A DNA stretch of 64,000 bases from Opisthocomus hoazin. Taxonomy: Eukaryota > Chordata > Aves > Opisthocomiformes > Opisthocomidae. The DNA lies in assembly GCF_030867145.1 (NCBI RefSeq), contig NC_134426.1, positions 9,796,001 to 9,860,000 on the forward strand. The letters are read 5' to 3'. A program made the translations under genes and the position numbers. This document shows, one piece after another, positions 45,704 to 56,100 of the stretch. The notes under the pieces are model-generated. The model was not told where the DNA came from. It did not search any database and was given only the letters and a program-made list of their open reading frames with translations. Within the stretch, counting starts at the first letter, position 1; the number at the start of each line of letters is the position of its first letter.

Positions 45704-46878
45704 TCCTATTATACAGGGAACACTGAAAAAATTGCAGCAAACGCAAGTACTCTGATGACTGCAGTGGGTGCACCACCCACACCAATTAATACATTCCTTG
45801 CATATTTGGCAATTATCTCCCACAACAGCTTTTGTATAACGAAGCAATCTTGGAGGACACGGTATACGTGATTTTAGAACTGCTTCTGCACAAGAGCAAA
45901 GGTCAACTAGCAGACACCGTGAGGAAAAGTATGAACCTTCACCTGAGGGCTCCTGACAACAGCCCAGAGGTGCCAATATGCATGTACAAAAGACAATAAT
46001 ATATAAATTAAAAAAAAAAAAAAGTGTGGGGGGGAGAAATAGAGAATGATAAGTACTTTGCAGAAATGTAATGATTATGTATGTTAACATGGCATAAATA
46101 TCTAATAGGAGTGTATTTTCGGTGCACACATTTGAGAAGAACTATTCCCTGTGCGTTCAGTACTGCAGTGGGGAATGCCTGCTTTCTAGAACTCCAACAT
46201 TAAGTTTTGGGAAGTTAATTATTTTGCTGCTTTCTATTAATAGATTTTGGGTACCCAGGTAGGACGCTGCTCTTGAACTTCAATGGTCTGAGGGATTGCA
46301 GGACCTCCAGCCGGCACCGAGGGATTCTCGGGGAGAACCTCTGATCACTGGACCAAAAAGGTCTGAGCATCAATCATTAATAAGGCAAAGGCATTCTTCC
46401 AGTATTGTTTCTTGTTGCCTATTTGTTAGTCATAGTAAAAGCTTCACAGCATTGATCTATATCCCTGACGAGAAAGGAAAACGTCCTTTCTAATCCAAAA
46501 TTGAAAAGAGAGTGCTCTTCCTGAAACTGAAGCTTGGGAATTTGTCTGGTAAATGTTGAATATTATTTTAAGTTCTGTCTTTGCAGTATTTGGATTTATG
46601 CTGAAAACTTAGTGTGCCTGTGTGTGTGTGTGTGGTCGCGACCATGATCGTGTGATTTTATGTTACATTGCTTGTATTTCTGTGATCTGATGGATTTATT
46701 TGGTTTCTGTGATCTAACGGATTTGTCTGGACTAAGTAACTGTTTTGTGTCTCTGATTTGGTACGTTCTGCAGGTATTGACTATTTCTGGTTTTTGACTT
46801 TGGACTGTTGTGTTTGGACTCTGATTTATCAAGACTTCGGAAGCATTTGATGCAGCAGGGAATAGATGTGGTGATGTT

Positions 46879-47496
46879 AATTTATGGAATAGGTGGGAAA
46901 TAATCTTTGCTTCTATATTTGCCCCAGGAGCAGCTGCGGCAAAAGCTAATACCAAGATTAATAAACCTGCATGCTGGGCTAAGAAAGATGCCAATCAAAC
47001 CAGCTTGATTTTGGGGGAGTTAGCTGACTCATTATTTAATGCTCAACATGCTGTATTGCAGAACCGCATGGCTATTGATTTTTTGCTTTTAGCGCATGGT
47101 CATGGGTGTGAAGATTTTGAGGGTATGTGCTGTATGGACCTACAGGATAACTCTAGTGCCGTTCACAGGCAAATCCAGCAATTAATGGACCCCTTAAAGA
47201 AGATAAAACAGGATACTGGACTGTTTAGGTTGGAAGGTCTAACAAATATGCTTAACCTTGGGGGGTGGATTGGCAGCCTATTACAAAGCTTAATTATGTT
47301 ACTATTAATAGTAATGGTAGTGTTGCTATGTCTTTCATGTATATTTTCATGTATTAAGAAACTGCTTATGCAAGCAGCTCAACAGGCTATGCTCGTACAA
47401 AAAGAAAAAGGGGGAATTGTTGGGAATTGGCTAAAGGAGAGAGGCCACGACTCCACGGAACAGTTGTACGAGCAGAGCCTAGAGAGCTTAGCATGA
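46879..47496 (+). pseudogene. Envelope transmembrane-subunit remnant
   Basis: An open frame without its surface subunit. It has a hydrophobic fusion-peptide-like stretch (FASIFAPGAAAA), an immunosuppressive-domain-like segment followed by a CX6CC motif (CEDFEGMCC), a membrane-spanning run (LLIVMVVLLCLSC) and a short cytoplasmic tail that continues into the LTR and stops at 47,494-47,496. The CX6CC form is shared by gamma- and alpharetroviral-type envelopes. With no N-terminal part it is only a fragment. Confidence 0.7.
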
Positions 47497-47786
47497 CTAG
47501 GCCGCGGATGCCTGTCAAGGACACTGTGTCCTTGATGGGTCTGGATATCCCTAGCAGCGCGTAAACAGGATTTCAGAAGAGAAAGCCAGCTGCAGCTGTA
47601 ACCGCAAAATAACCGAAAGTAGGAGGACTATGTGAATGTAACCTTTAGAGCTATGGCCAATTACTGCTTGACTAGTAGGCATAATTAAAACTACCAGGAT
47701 AAAAGGAGAGCTATCTGGACAATAAACGGATTCAGTATCTTATCACTCGTATTGAGTCGTCTGCCTGTTTTCCTCCGTCGCTCGCA
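47418..47786 (+). mobile_element. LTR Y (3' LTR, family distinct from X)
   Basis: It starts TGTTGGGAAT right after an AAAAAGGGGGAAT polypurine tract and ends CGCTCGCA; 369 bp. AATAAA lies at 47,721-47,726, preceded by a GATAAAAG TATA-like box. Apart from the start and the general layout it does not align with LTR X. Confidence 0.8.
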
Positions 47787-48048
47787 GAAAGGTGGGGTGA
47801 TGACTCCAGAGATCTCTGCACTGAGCTTTACCAATGAAGAATTAAGGGAAGTTAATCATGGGCCATGCAGCTAACTTCCTAAGAGGCTTAATTATAAATG
47901 TTGTGCAGTGTACAACTGCAAGAGGAGATGGGTGTTAGCTAGTGAATGGGTCTTCTGAAATTACTCACGTGAACGTAAGATGAACCTGAAGAATTAGGGG
48001 ATAAACATCTTGAAAATCTAGGAAGAATATTCCAAATTAGGAAATAGC
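47787..48048. repeat. 262-bp direct repeat, left copy
   Basis: Starts at the first base after LTR Y and matches 62,983-63,244 with constant offset 15,196 and no mismatch that I could find. It ends abruptly at 48,048. Confidence 0.95.
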
Positions 48049-51000
48049 GTAAGCAGGAGCCGTGTTTAGAAATAAGCTGAGCAAACGGCCAAGCTGGAGG
48101 GCATTACTCCTGTTTCCATGAGAACGAGGGAACACAGCCTGCCAGGGCAGCACCGCTCCGGCCTCGGCTTTCTGACCCCACTTTCACCCTGCGAGGAGAT
48201 TTCTCCCCGGCTTTTCCCTGCTTTTACCCCCCTTCCTTACTGGGGATGCTTGGGGTGGACCTTTGCTCTGGTCCCTGCTCTCTGCAACCACTCCTGCTGC
48301 CCCCCAAGCCCTCTGAGCCTTCCTGGGGCATCAGCCCCCATCCCACCACCACCAGCACCCCAGGGTGTGGGGCAGGAGGGGTCCCACACCGCAAAATGGC
48401 CAAAACTTGGAGGACAAGGCCCAGCATCTGAAACAAGGGGCTGGGGGCCTGCAGACCAGGGGTCTTCCACATCTGCTGCAGGGCTTTATTGCTGCCAGCG
48501 TTTGGCTTGGAGCGAGGGTCTGTCCTGAGCTGGGCTGGAGGGTGATGTCCCCTTTGGTGCCCTCCCCACGCTGGTGGGAGGTGGCCTGTGGAGGGGACCA
48601 GGGTCTCCGGCTGCGAGTGGACCAGGAGATTCTTCACCTCCGATAACATGCTTTATACAGTCTTTCCCATTCCCAAGAGAAATTCTGCAGGAATTTTCTA
48701 TTTCTGCAGGAGAGGCAGCAGGGAGAGGAAAGGTTGAGCTCTCTTGAGACCTTTGTACTTCATTTTTACTTTTCTTGTTGCCTTTTTTATTTTTAATCTT
48801 GAGGAAGGAACAGACTAAAAAGGGCATAAATAAAGTCCAGCTAGTTGGTACAAAAATATGTGCTGGAAATCCTCTCCCAGGGCTATGAGTGAGTTTATGC
48901 GTGAGAGAGACACTCGGCTAAGGGAGGATTCTGCACCTCAAATCAGATTTTTTTTTCTGTATTCCATCTGGAGAAGAAGAGAAGTGACCAGATTAACCCT
49001 CACCTCTGAAGAAGATGAGCGGGAAAGGCAGAAGATCCTGTCCAAGAGCCATCTCAACCACCCTGTCCCCAGCTTCAGCAGAGCTGCTTCCTCCCCGCTG
49101 TGAAATGGGGCTGATGACATTCTCCACAGGCCGGTTAAAAGCCTGTGCGGTGCTGGCTAATGCAGCATCGTGCACGCGCAAAGCACTGTTAGCACTAAGC
49201 CTGGCGTAAGCTGAAGGAGGGATCTTGTTTGCTTTTCCAAGCCAGTGTTTGGGGTTTCACTGTTGTTGATGTCCCCAAAGCCCACCCCTGGAGGTTTCCC
49301 TCTCCTGCTTAGCATCGCTTTCCCCCCACTTCAGGAGGGTAGCAGGGGGGTTTGTACCTTGGAAAGGAAAGAAAATACTGCCAAGCTTTCAGGTGCTTTT
49401 AAAATATGCTTTAGCTGCATGCTTCATGCAGAGTGTGAGTGCTGTCGCTTCAAATAAATATATATGTATTTAATTTTCTTGTCGTATTTTCCAAAGATCC
49501 CACAGTCTTAGTGTGGCTTGATAATAGTCCCTCACCACAGGTTACCTTTTCGGAGAGGTTCAGTTCCAGGTCTCAAAATATCTCCCGCAACAGCTCGTTT
49601 GGAAACCACAGCCACTCGGCCACGGACACCGTGTCCCGGATGGCGGCGTGAGGGCAGCCTGGCTGCCAGCTGGCTTGCTGCTGCCGTCCACAATTACCTC
49701 TGCCGGCACTCCAGGGTTTTGTCAGTGGGGTGGAAGGACAAGAAAGAACATGTTGAGAAACAGCAAACGGAGAATTATGTGCCAAGTTCAAAGTTTAGTG
49801 GTTGGTTTATTAAGTTTTCCCCTAAGCTCTGTATTAAGCAATCCGAAATGACCCACATGAAAATCAGAAGGGAGGATTAATAAAGGTTTAATGGTGGATG
49901 TTTGTGTTTGAAAGTCTCATGGGACTAAGAGTGCCAGCAAACAACAAAGTGGTTCCCCCCTTGCTGGTACCCACTGGAAGATATCTCTCAGCATCTTAAA
50001 CTTTGTTTTGCCTTTATGAGTCTTTTTAATAACTGTTCCCATGCCCATTCAGCCTCGAATAGCTCTTGGGTTTATAAATGTACTTCTCTGTTTCCCTATA
50101 TCTTTTTGATGTGTTTATTCCAAATCCCTTCTAGGTAATCTAATCTGCGTTTTCAGTGGCCCCTGCTGAGGGCGGGCTTTAACTGAAAGTGAGTAAACTG
50201 AGCTGAAAGGCACCTCAGCTGGGCATTTAAACAGACCCTACACAAGACGATGGCTCTCTGGAGGAGTTGTTGTTCTTGGTGGAGGCTTCACTCTTGAACT
50301 AAGTTGTATGAAAAATCTGAATGTGGCTACGTCAATGGCAAGCGAAATGGAAATGATCTCAAAAGAGAAGGACTGTACAGGTAGCCCAGGAAAGTAAAGG
50401 CTGAAAGGGCACCTAGGCTGTCTGCAAAGACGTGTCATTGCTGGCTTTGGCACTGATTAAATAAAAGTGTTTGGAAAAGATACATTGGCCATCTGCTGTC
50501 TTGTGCCTCTTCAGGGGCTCCAGCTGACCCACTGCTTGGTGTCATTCCTCATCAATACTGCTCGAGGGCTGATCCTTTACTCTTTGTGAGGAGAAACCAA
50601 GTACAGATTATGTTTGCTTTCAGAAATGTGTTTTATATGACATGCAAGGGTCTTCCCAGCTACGCGTTCAGGAGTGTCATGCCCAAGCACCAGGACCACC
50701 TGAATCAGTGCGAAGGCATTTCAAGGGAAGCAGGAGGGGGCCGTGGGGAGGGGTGCTCAGCCGCTGGAGACATCCCTGTCCCAGAGGGGAGGGGAGGGAG
50801 AGGGGAGGGATGGGGAGGGGAGGGACCTTTTCAACAGTGGGTATCAGCCCCAGGCTGCATCCTGAGACACGCAGTCCTGTTGCCTGTGTGAGGACACAAG
50901 TGACAGCCGGCAGGATAAGAGGCTGGATGCTCTCAGGGCGGCTGCTGGGGCCAGACTGGTGATTTCCCACTGGGGCTGGGGCCTGGTTTTGCCCAAAATT

Positions 51001-53089
51001 TAGGTTACTGCCAGGAAGTGAGGCACGTGAACCAAGGCAGAGCCCCGTGCTGCCGCCCAGACCCTTCCCCTCTGACACACTCAGACACCAGCCCCCCATG
51101 CCAGGGGTGCTGCCCCATAGCAGCAAGCGGCAGGTCTGGCGGAGAGGGACCTTCTCTGTCCCCTGCCAAAGTTGTCCTCATTTCCTTGTTCCGGCTCCCC
51201 AGTGACATGGGCTGTTGCCTGCAGTCCGAGACAGGCAGCTCCCCCCATGTTAAGCCTCAAGGCCTCCATCCTGCTGACAAGTCTCTTTGCAAACCACAGG
51301 CTTCATTGCAAAGAAAAACCACCGTGGAAAAAAAAAGCCCCCAAAAAGACCAAACCACCAAGTAACAGAGAACACGTACCTTGTGGCTCTGGGTTGGCCA
51401 CGTCCCCTGCTTGCTGGCTGTGAGGTTAGCTCAGCCTTTGGCCCAGATGATCACCCCGCAGAATGAGTGAGTCCAAGCGAGTGCCTCGGTGAGATGACCA
51501 ATGGGCAGTTTAGTGACTGCACAAGGGTGGCTGATGCTCAGATGCGAGGGGCGGCACGCAGCAGCTGCTGCATTAGTGTGCATCTCACACAGCCCTGCAG
51601 AGAGCCAGCTGATGCAACCCCCACTGCCGCTCCGCCTGGCTCCCTTCCACGTTAACGCGGCCGGGAGGTGCCTTGCAGTGAGAAACGGGCTGTACGGTCA
51701 CTGGTAGCCAGGGACGCCGGCCAGGACCCAGACCTTTGAGACATCCCTGCGGTGGGGAGGTCCACCCTTCCCCAGCACTTAGCTCCTGCTGCTGGGATGG
51801 GGGCTTCACAAGAGTTTGGTGGGGGAAGGATGGACTTTCTGAGACGATGTGAGAGCTGGCACAGGCTGGGGATCACCCTCTGGAGAGCCATGGGCAGAAT
51901 GGAGATGTGTCCAGAGCACCCGGTGGGCACTTGGCATTGCATTCCCACCTCTGCTCTCCTCTGGCCTCCAGGAGAGCTGTAAGAAGTCCTCAAGCCTCTC
52001 CCAAGGTTTTCAGCAGTAGGAAATAGCTGAGCTGTTGATTCCTCATGGCCCTTTCCATCCTCTAGGTAGGTGCACACTTTGGGGCACTGCTGGGGCCCCA
52101 CCTGCTACCCCTCCATGGGAGCAGAGAGCACCCCATGCCACCCACCAGACAGAGGAGAGGAAGCAGTGCTGGCAGCAGCATGTCTCCTTGGCCTGGCAGG
52201 TGGGCAGGGGGGACATCCCAGAGGCAGAGGGAAGGAAGGCACTTATTGCAGCTCCGGGGGAAAGAGCATCTGAAAGAGCATCCTCAAAACGCTCAACAAT
52301 GTTTTGCCTTAAAACAATGGCTTATAAAAAAAAAAGCCAGCCATCACTCTCCCACGGCCAGGAGCTGACGTTCTGGGACCATGAGCATTCCCAGTCTTTG
52401 CAATCCTCTTCTCATGCATGATCCCACAAGTATCTCTGGAGCCATCTCTCCCCGGACAAGTCCCAACTCGGAGGCTGTTACAGCAGCGATTCGATACGGA
52501 GGTATCCGGATGGCCTTTGCTGAAGACAGCCCACTCATGGAGCAGCGCGGTCCCATGGCTCTCCTGGTGGCCCTCCCCACTGGAGACCTCTCCTCTCACG
52601 CCCATCTGGACACGGTCAGTCACTCGGTCCCAGTGCGTCCCTCCAGATCGGCATGGCCAGCGCAGGACAGCTCTGCCGGCTCCCTGGTAATTGCAGGCAC
52701 GCTCTGCCCAGCAGCCTGGGAACATCGTCAGCCCGAGCGGTGATTAGCGATGATTCAGGGGATTTCACCACAGCTGTGGAGGGAGACTGGCCAGTTTCTG
52801 CGGGCAGACGCAGCCTGGCCCACGCTTACTGAAACACCAGTTTTCCCGCCCAAGATGACTTCACCACCCAGTGCCATAAAACTGTCTCGTCTGCCTCTCG
52901 GAGCCATGGTCGCTTCCAGCTTTGTCCCAGGCCAGCGAAGGAGGAGAAACCCCCTCGGTGCCACAGCCAGTCCGCCACCTCCGTCAGGTCCCGCTGGCAG
53001 GGCTGGTGCCAGCACTGAACCTGCCTTGGGTTTTCCCTCTGCTTTCACTGCGCCTTGAACACGTGGCAGCGTTTGAACTGCAAACAACC
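48049..53089. other. Intergenic region, no convincing gene
   Basis: Several open frames of 60-150 codons occur in GC-rich parts, but none shows family motifs, splice-linked partners or protein-like composition. The region holds one G-rich tract (50,784-50,826) and otherwise nothing I can support. Confidence 0.5.
50784..50826 (+). repeat. GGGGA-rich tract with G-quadruplex potential
   Basis: Five or more runs of 3-4 G separated by single A or AGA fulfil the usual G-quadruplex pattern on the + strand. Confidence 0.6.
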
Positions 53090-53154
53090 GGTTTGAATTG
53101 GAGTGATATTTTATTATTCATCCAATACGTTAGGAAGCGTGAGAACAAAGTGCT
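53090..53154 (-). other. CKB: CKB 3' UTR (short), approximate end
   Basis: Two AATAAA hexamers serve the - strand: 53,154-53,159, overlapping the stop, and 53,110-53,115. Cleavage 15-25 bases after the second would end the mRNA near 53,090. Confidence 0.5.
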
Positions 53155-56100
53155 TTATTTCTGAGCTGGTATGATGTCATCAATGGACTGGCCTTTTTCA
53201 AGGCGTTTCTCCATTTCGATGAGCAGCTTCACACCATCCACCACCATCTGCACCAGCTCCACCTCAGAGAAGCCAAGGCGATCAGCATTGGAGACATCAA
53301 ACACTCCTCCGACAGCAGCTGTGTCCACACCACCTGGAGCAAGAGACTTAGTCAGTACACCAACCACTGCTGGAGCAGGTGAGTCTACCTTTCCTCCCTC
53401 ACTAGCTTGAGGTGGGAACACAGCAGGGCAATTGTCTACAAGCTGCCACTGCTGCCCCCTCCTACACACAAGGAGATAAAGCTGCATGGGACTGCCAGCA
53501 TGAGCCACAGAACATGCCATTAGGCCAGCTCTTTGCTCTTTTAACCCATGAACAAGTTAACATGTGGTCAGAAGTAACCACTGTAGCTATTTCCTAGCCA
53601 GAAGTTACATCAGGGTTCCCACCCCTGCTTACAACAGGAACAGCTGCCACCAAGTCCCCCTTATCTGGTGCTCAGAATACCACACAGGACACACCCAGAC
53701 AGCCAGATACAGTAAGGTACAAGCAGAGCACTAGCACCCCCAGCTTCAAGATACTATTTTGAGGCTTGGCTATCTCCATGTGCTTTTACCAGGGTGACTT
53801 TTGGACAGTCTGACAGACTCTTCCAGGTTTTTGCTGGTTTCTTAGGGCAGCCTGAGTAGGACATCACTATCACCTCTCACCTGTGCCCCGTTTCTGCAGC
53901 CGAAGCCTCTTCAGGACTTTTCCAAACTTCTCATGTTTCCCAAGGTTTGGTAGCTTGATGTGCACACCAGCACGGAGCCCTGTTCCCAGGTTGGATGGGC
54001 AGGTCAGAATGTAGCCCAAGTGCGGATTCCACATGAACTCGTAGTTTTTGAACTTGAAGAGAGTTTCTATCTATAAATAGAGAGAATGTATGTTTAGAGA
54101 TTGTTCTCTGCCTGAAGGATGCAGGTCATCCATTAGTGTTCATTTACAGCTTCAGTTACATAGCAACAGCCACACAGTTTGAACAGCTATTTAAGGCAGT
54201 CACATAAGCCCCTTCCATTTGGAAAAAAGAGGGCCACCAGTAAGTTGCTTTATCTTGCTCCTAGCAGTGAGACAGGCTAAGTTGAAGCTACACTACAAAA
54301 TCTGAAGTCACTATCTTTTGGGAAGCTTGATTTAGTACATGTCAAGCTGGCACATCTGTTTGGATTAGGGAAGCGGCTGGTAAGGCTCAAGTTCATATCA
54401 AGACCAAAAGCATAGAAGAGCTTTCAGCCTAGAAACTTCAGTTCAGCTTTGCCTGTCCAGTTCAAGGAATTTCTCCTCCCACCCAGGGTCTCTAAACACT
54501 CCATATATAGAACCATGTAGAAATTCTTGAAGTACAGTTTAGACACTTGGGTAAGAGTGCCACATTAGAGGAGTTATTCTAGATTTCATAGCTGCAATGC
54601 TTTGCCAGTATAGGTGTTCCAGAGCCCTCACAGCTCTGGATCTCATCATGGTGTTCCCAGAGACCCCAGCTATGAAGCACCACCATGCAGGACGCGGGAA
54701 AGGGCTTGGAAGAGTTTGCATTCTCAGCTCTAACCAGAGAAACAAGTACTATTTGAACCTACAGCTCGGGCAATATTGACTTACCTGTGTTAGCCCAGTA
54801 CAGAAGCGGGTAAATACTTCCTTCATGTTGCCACCTTTCTGCATGGAAATAACTCTAAGGTGATCCTCCTCATTGATCCAAACAAGGAAGGTCTTGTTAT
54901 GATTGTGCCTAGAAGACAAAGCAAACAACTTTTTGTCTGTCCCACTTGACATTTTCAGTGTAGTTATTACATCACCAAATTACTCATCATTGTAGCTTTT
55001 ATTTCGAGATGCTCACTTAGTTGCCTCTTCAAATAAATTAATCTTACTTCTTTTGTCCACACAGGACTCAATGGAGTTAAGCTAGTAGTTTTCACCCTGC
55101 TCTTTTCAAGAGGTAGTTTGAATTGGCCTGTATCTAAACAGGCAAGAATGAGTAATAACATGAAATTAGCCAGTCTTACACTAACAAACCCTAAAATCCA
55201 TCCATCCCCCTAGCTCACTTGTCACCTAACTTTACAAATTTAGGAGATTTCACCTGTTCAGCAGAATTTTCAGAAGGGTGATCAGTACAGACTTAGAGGC
55301 AGCCCTGTACAGTGATCTTCATAATGACACCACGCTGACAATGTATAACAAAGCCTTTTATCAGGAATTTTGTCAGATTCTGTTCAACCGCACTTCGTAC
55401 CTTACCAGAGAACTAAGCTGAGTTTTCACTATTAATTTTAGATCAGGGCTCTTCCAAGACACCGTCAAAGCCTCCGAACACCAATGAGCCCCTCTTGTCC
55501 TAGCTTGCAGCTGGAAGCAAGTACTATCAATATTTATCATGCTGATAATTTCTCAGCTTGATTAGGATCAAAAATTAACTAATACCTGAGGAAAGCTATT
55601 TATGCAGACAACACTGAGACTTTACACTTCAAGTTTGTAGATTAGTTATGATCAGATGACAGCGCTATCTAGTGCTGGCAATCTCCAGGTAGATGATGCA
55701 ATCTTAAAGGTGACCTACAGAAACAAAGCGTGCTTCCTCTGCTTTGTACTGAAGCAGCTACAGTAATAAAGTCGGAGTATTCCAGTTGAAAAAACCTAGC
55801 CCTTGGCTTAGAAGGGAGCAAGTTAATTATGCTGCAGAAGCTCCCGAGATGCAGAGTTTTATGTAGGTGACCTACATCCGACAAGCAGAATCCTTCCATT
55901 CCACATCTCTTCATCAGTCAACTCATGTCACCGAGTGTCTGGGGGCTGGGGGGAAGGGGGAATCTTATCACTAGTCCAAGTAAAGCCATACTAGTCCAGC
56001 ATCAGTGAGCCTCTGCACGCAGAAGCAATGAGACTGCAAGGAAGCAACTATGCATCCAGTACCAAGTCTGAGCTAAGCCAACGCTACGGTTTGTAACCAC

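Larger units (their letters stand above)
34387..46878. repeat. Segmental duplication, copy B
   Basis: This is the second copy of 1-12,945 in the same orientation, placed 34.4 kb downstream. It carries the same exons, CR1, 5' LTR and proviral interior. It differs by an enlarged GC-rich motif array (eight units against four), a gag deletion replaced by a 29-base A run, and several long C runs. Identity stops at 46,878. Beyond that point copy B has a different env segment and a different LTR from copy A. Confidence 0.95.
41879..47786 (+). mobile_element. Mosaic provirus in copy B (X at 5' side, Y at 3' side)
   Basis: The left part is provirus X: 5' LTR 41,879-42,246, PBS 42,257-42,275, gag, RNase H and integrase remnants, integrase core at 44,864-45,319 and C-terminal domain at 45,437-45,703. 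After 46,878 the sequence differs from copy A: a transmembrane envelope frame, a polypurine tract and a different LTR. One integration event gives identical LTRs, so two proviruses must have been joined. gag is partly deleted around a 29-base A run. Confidence 0.8.

Noticed and set aside
34387-46878. Copy B as a simple haplotype duplicate of copy A
   Set aside because: Several percent divergence, array expansion and different right-hand sequence favour a real older duplication, although local assembly faults in copy B remain likely.
51652-52743. Overlapping open frames of 90-150 codons between LTR Y and CKB
   Set aside because: No family motif, splice sites or protein-like composition; likely chance frames in GC-rich DNA.
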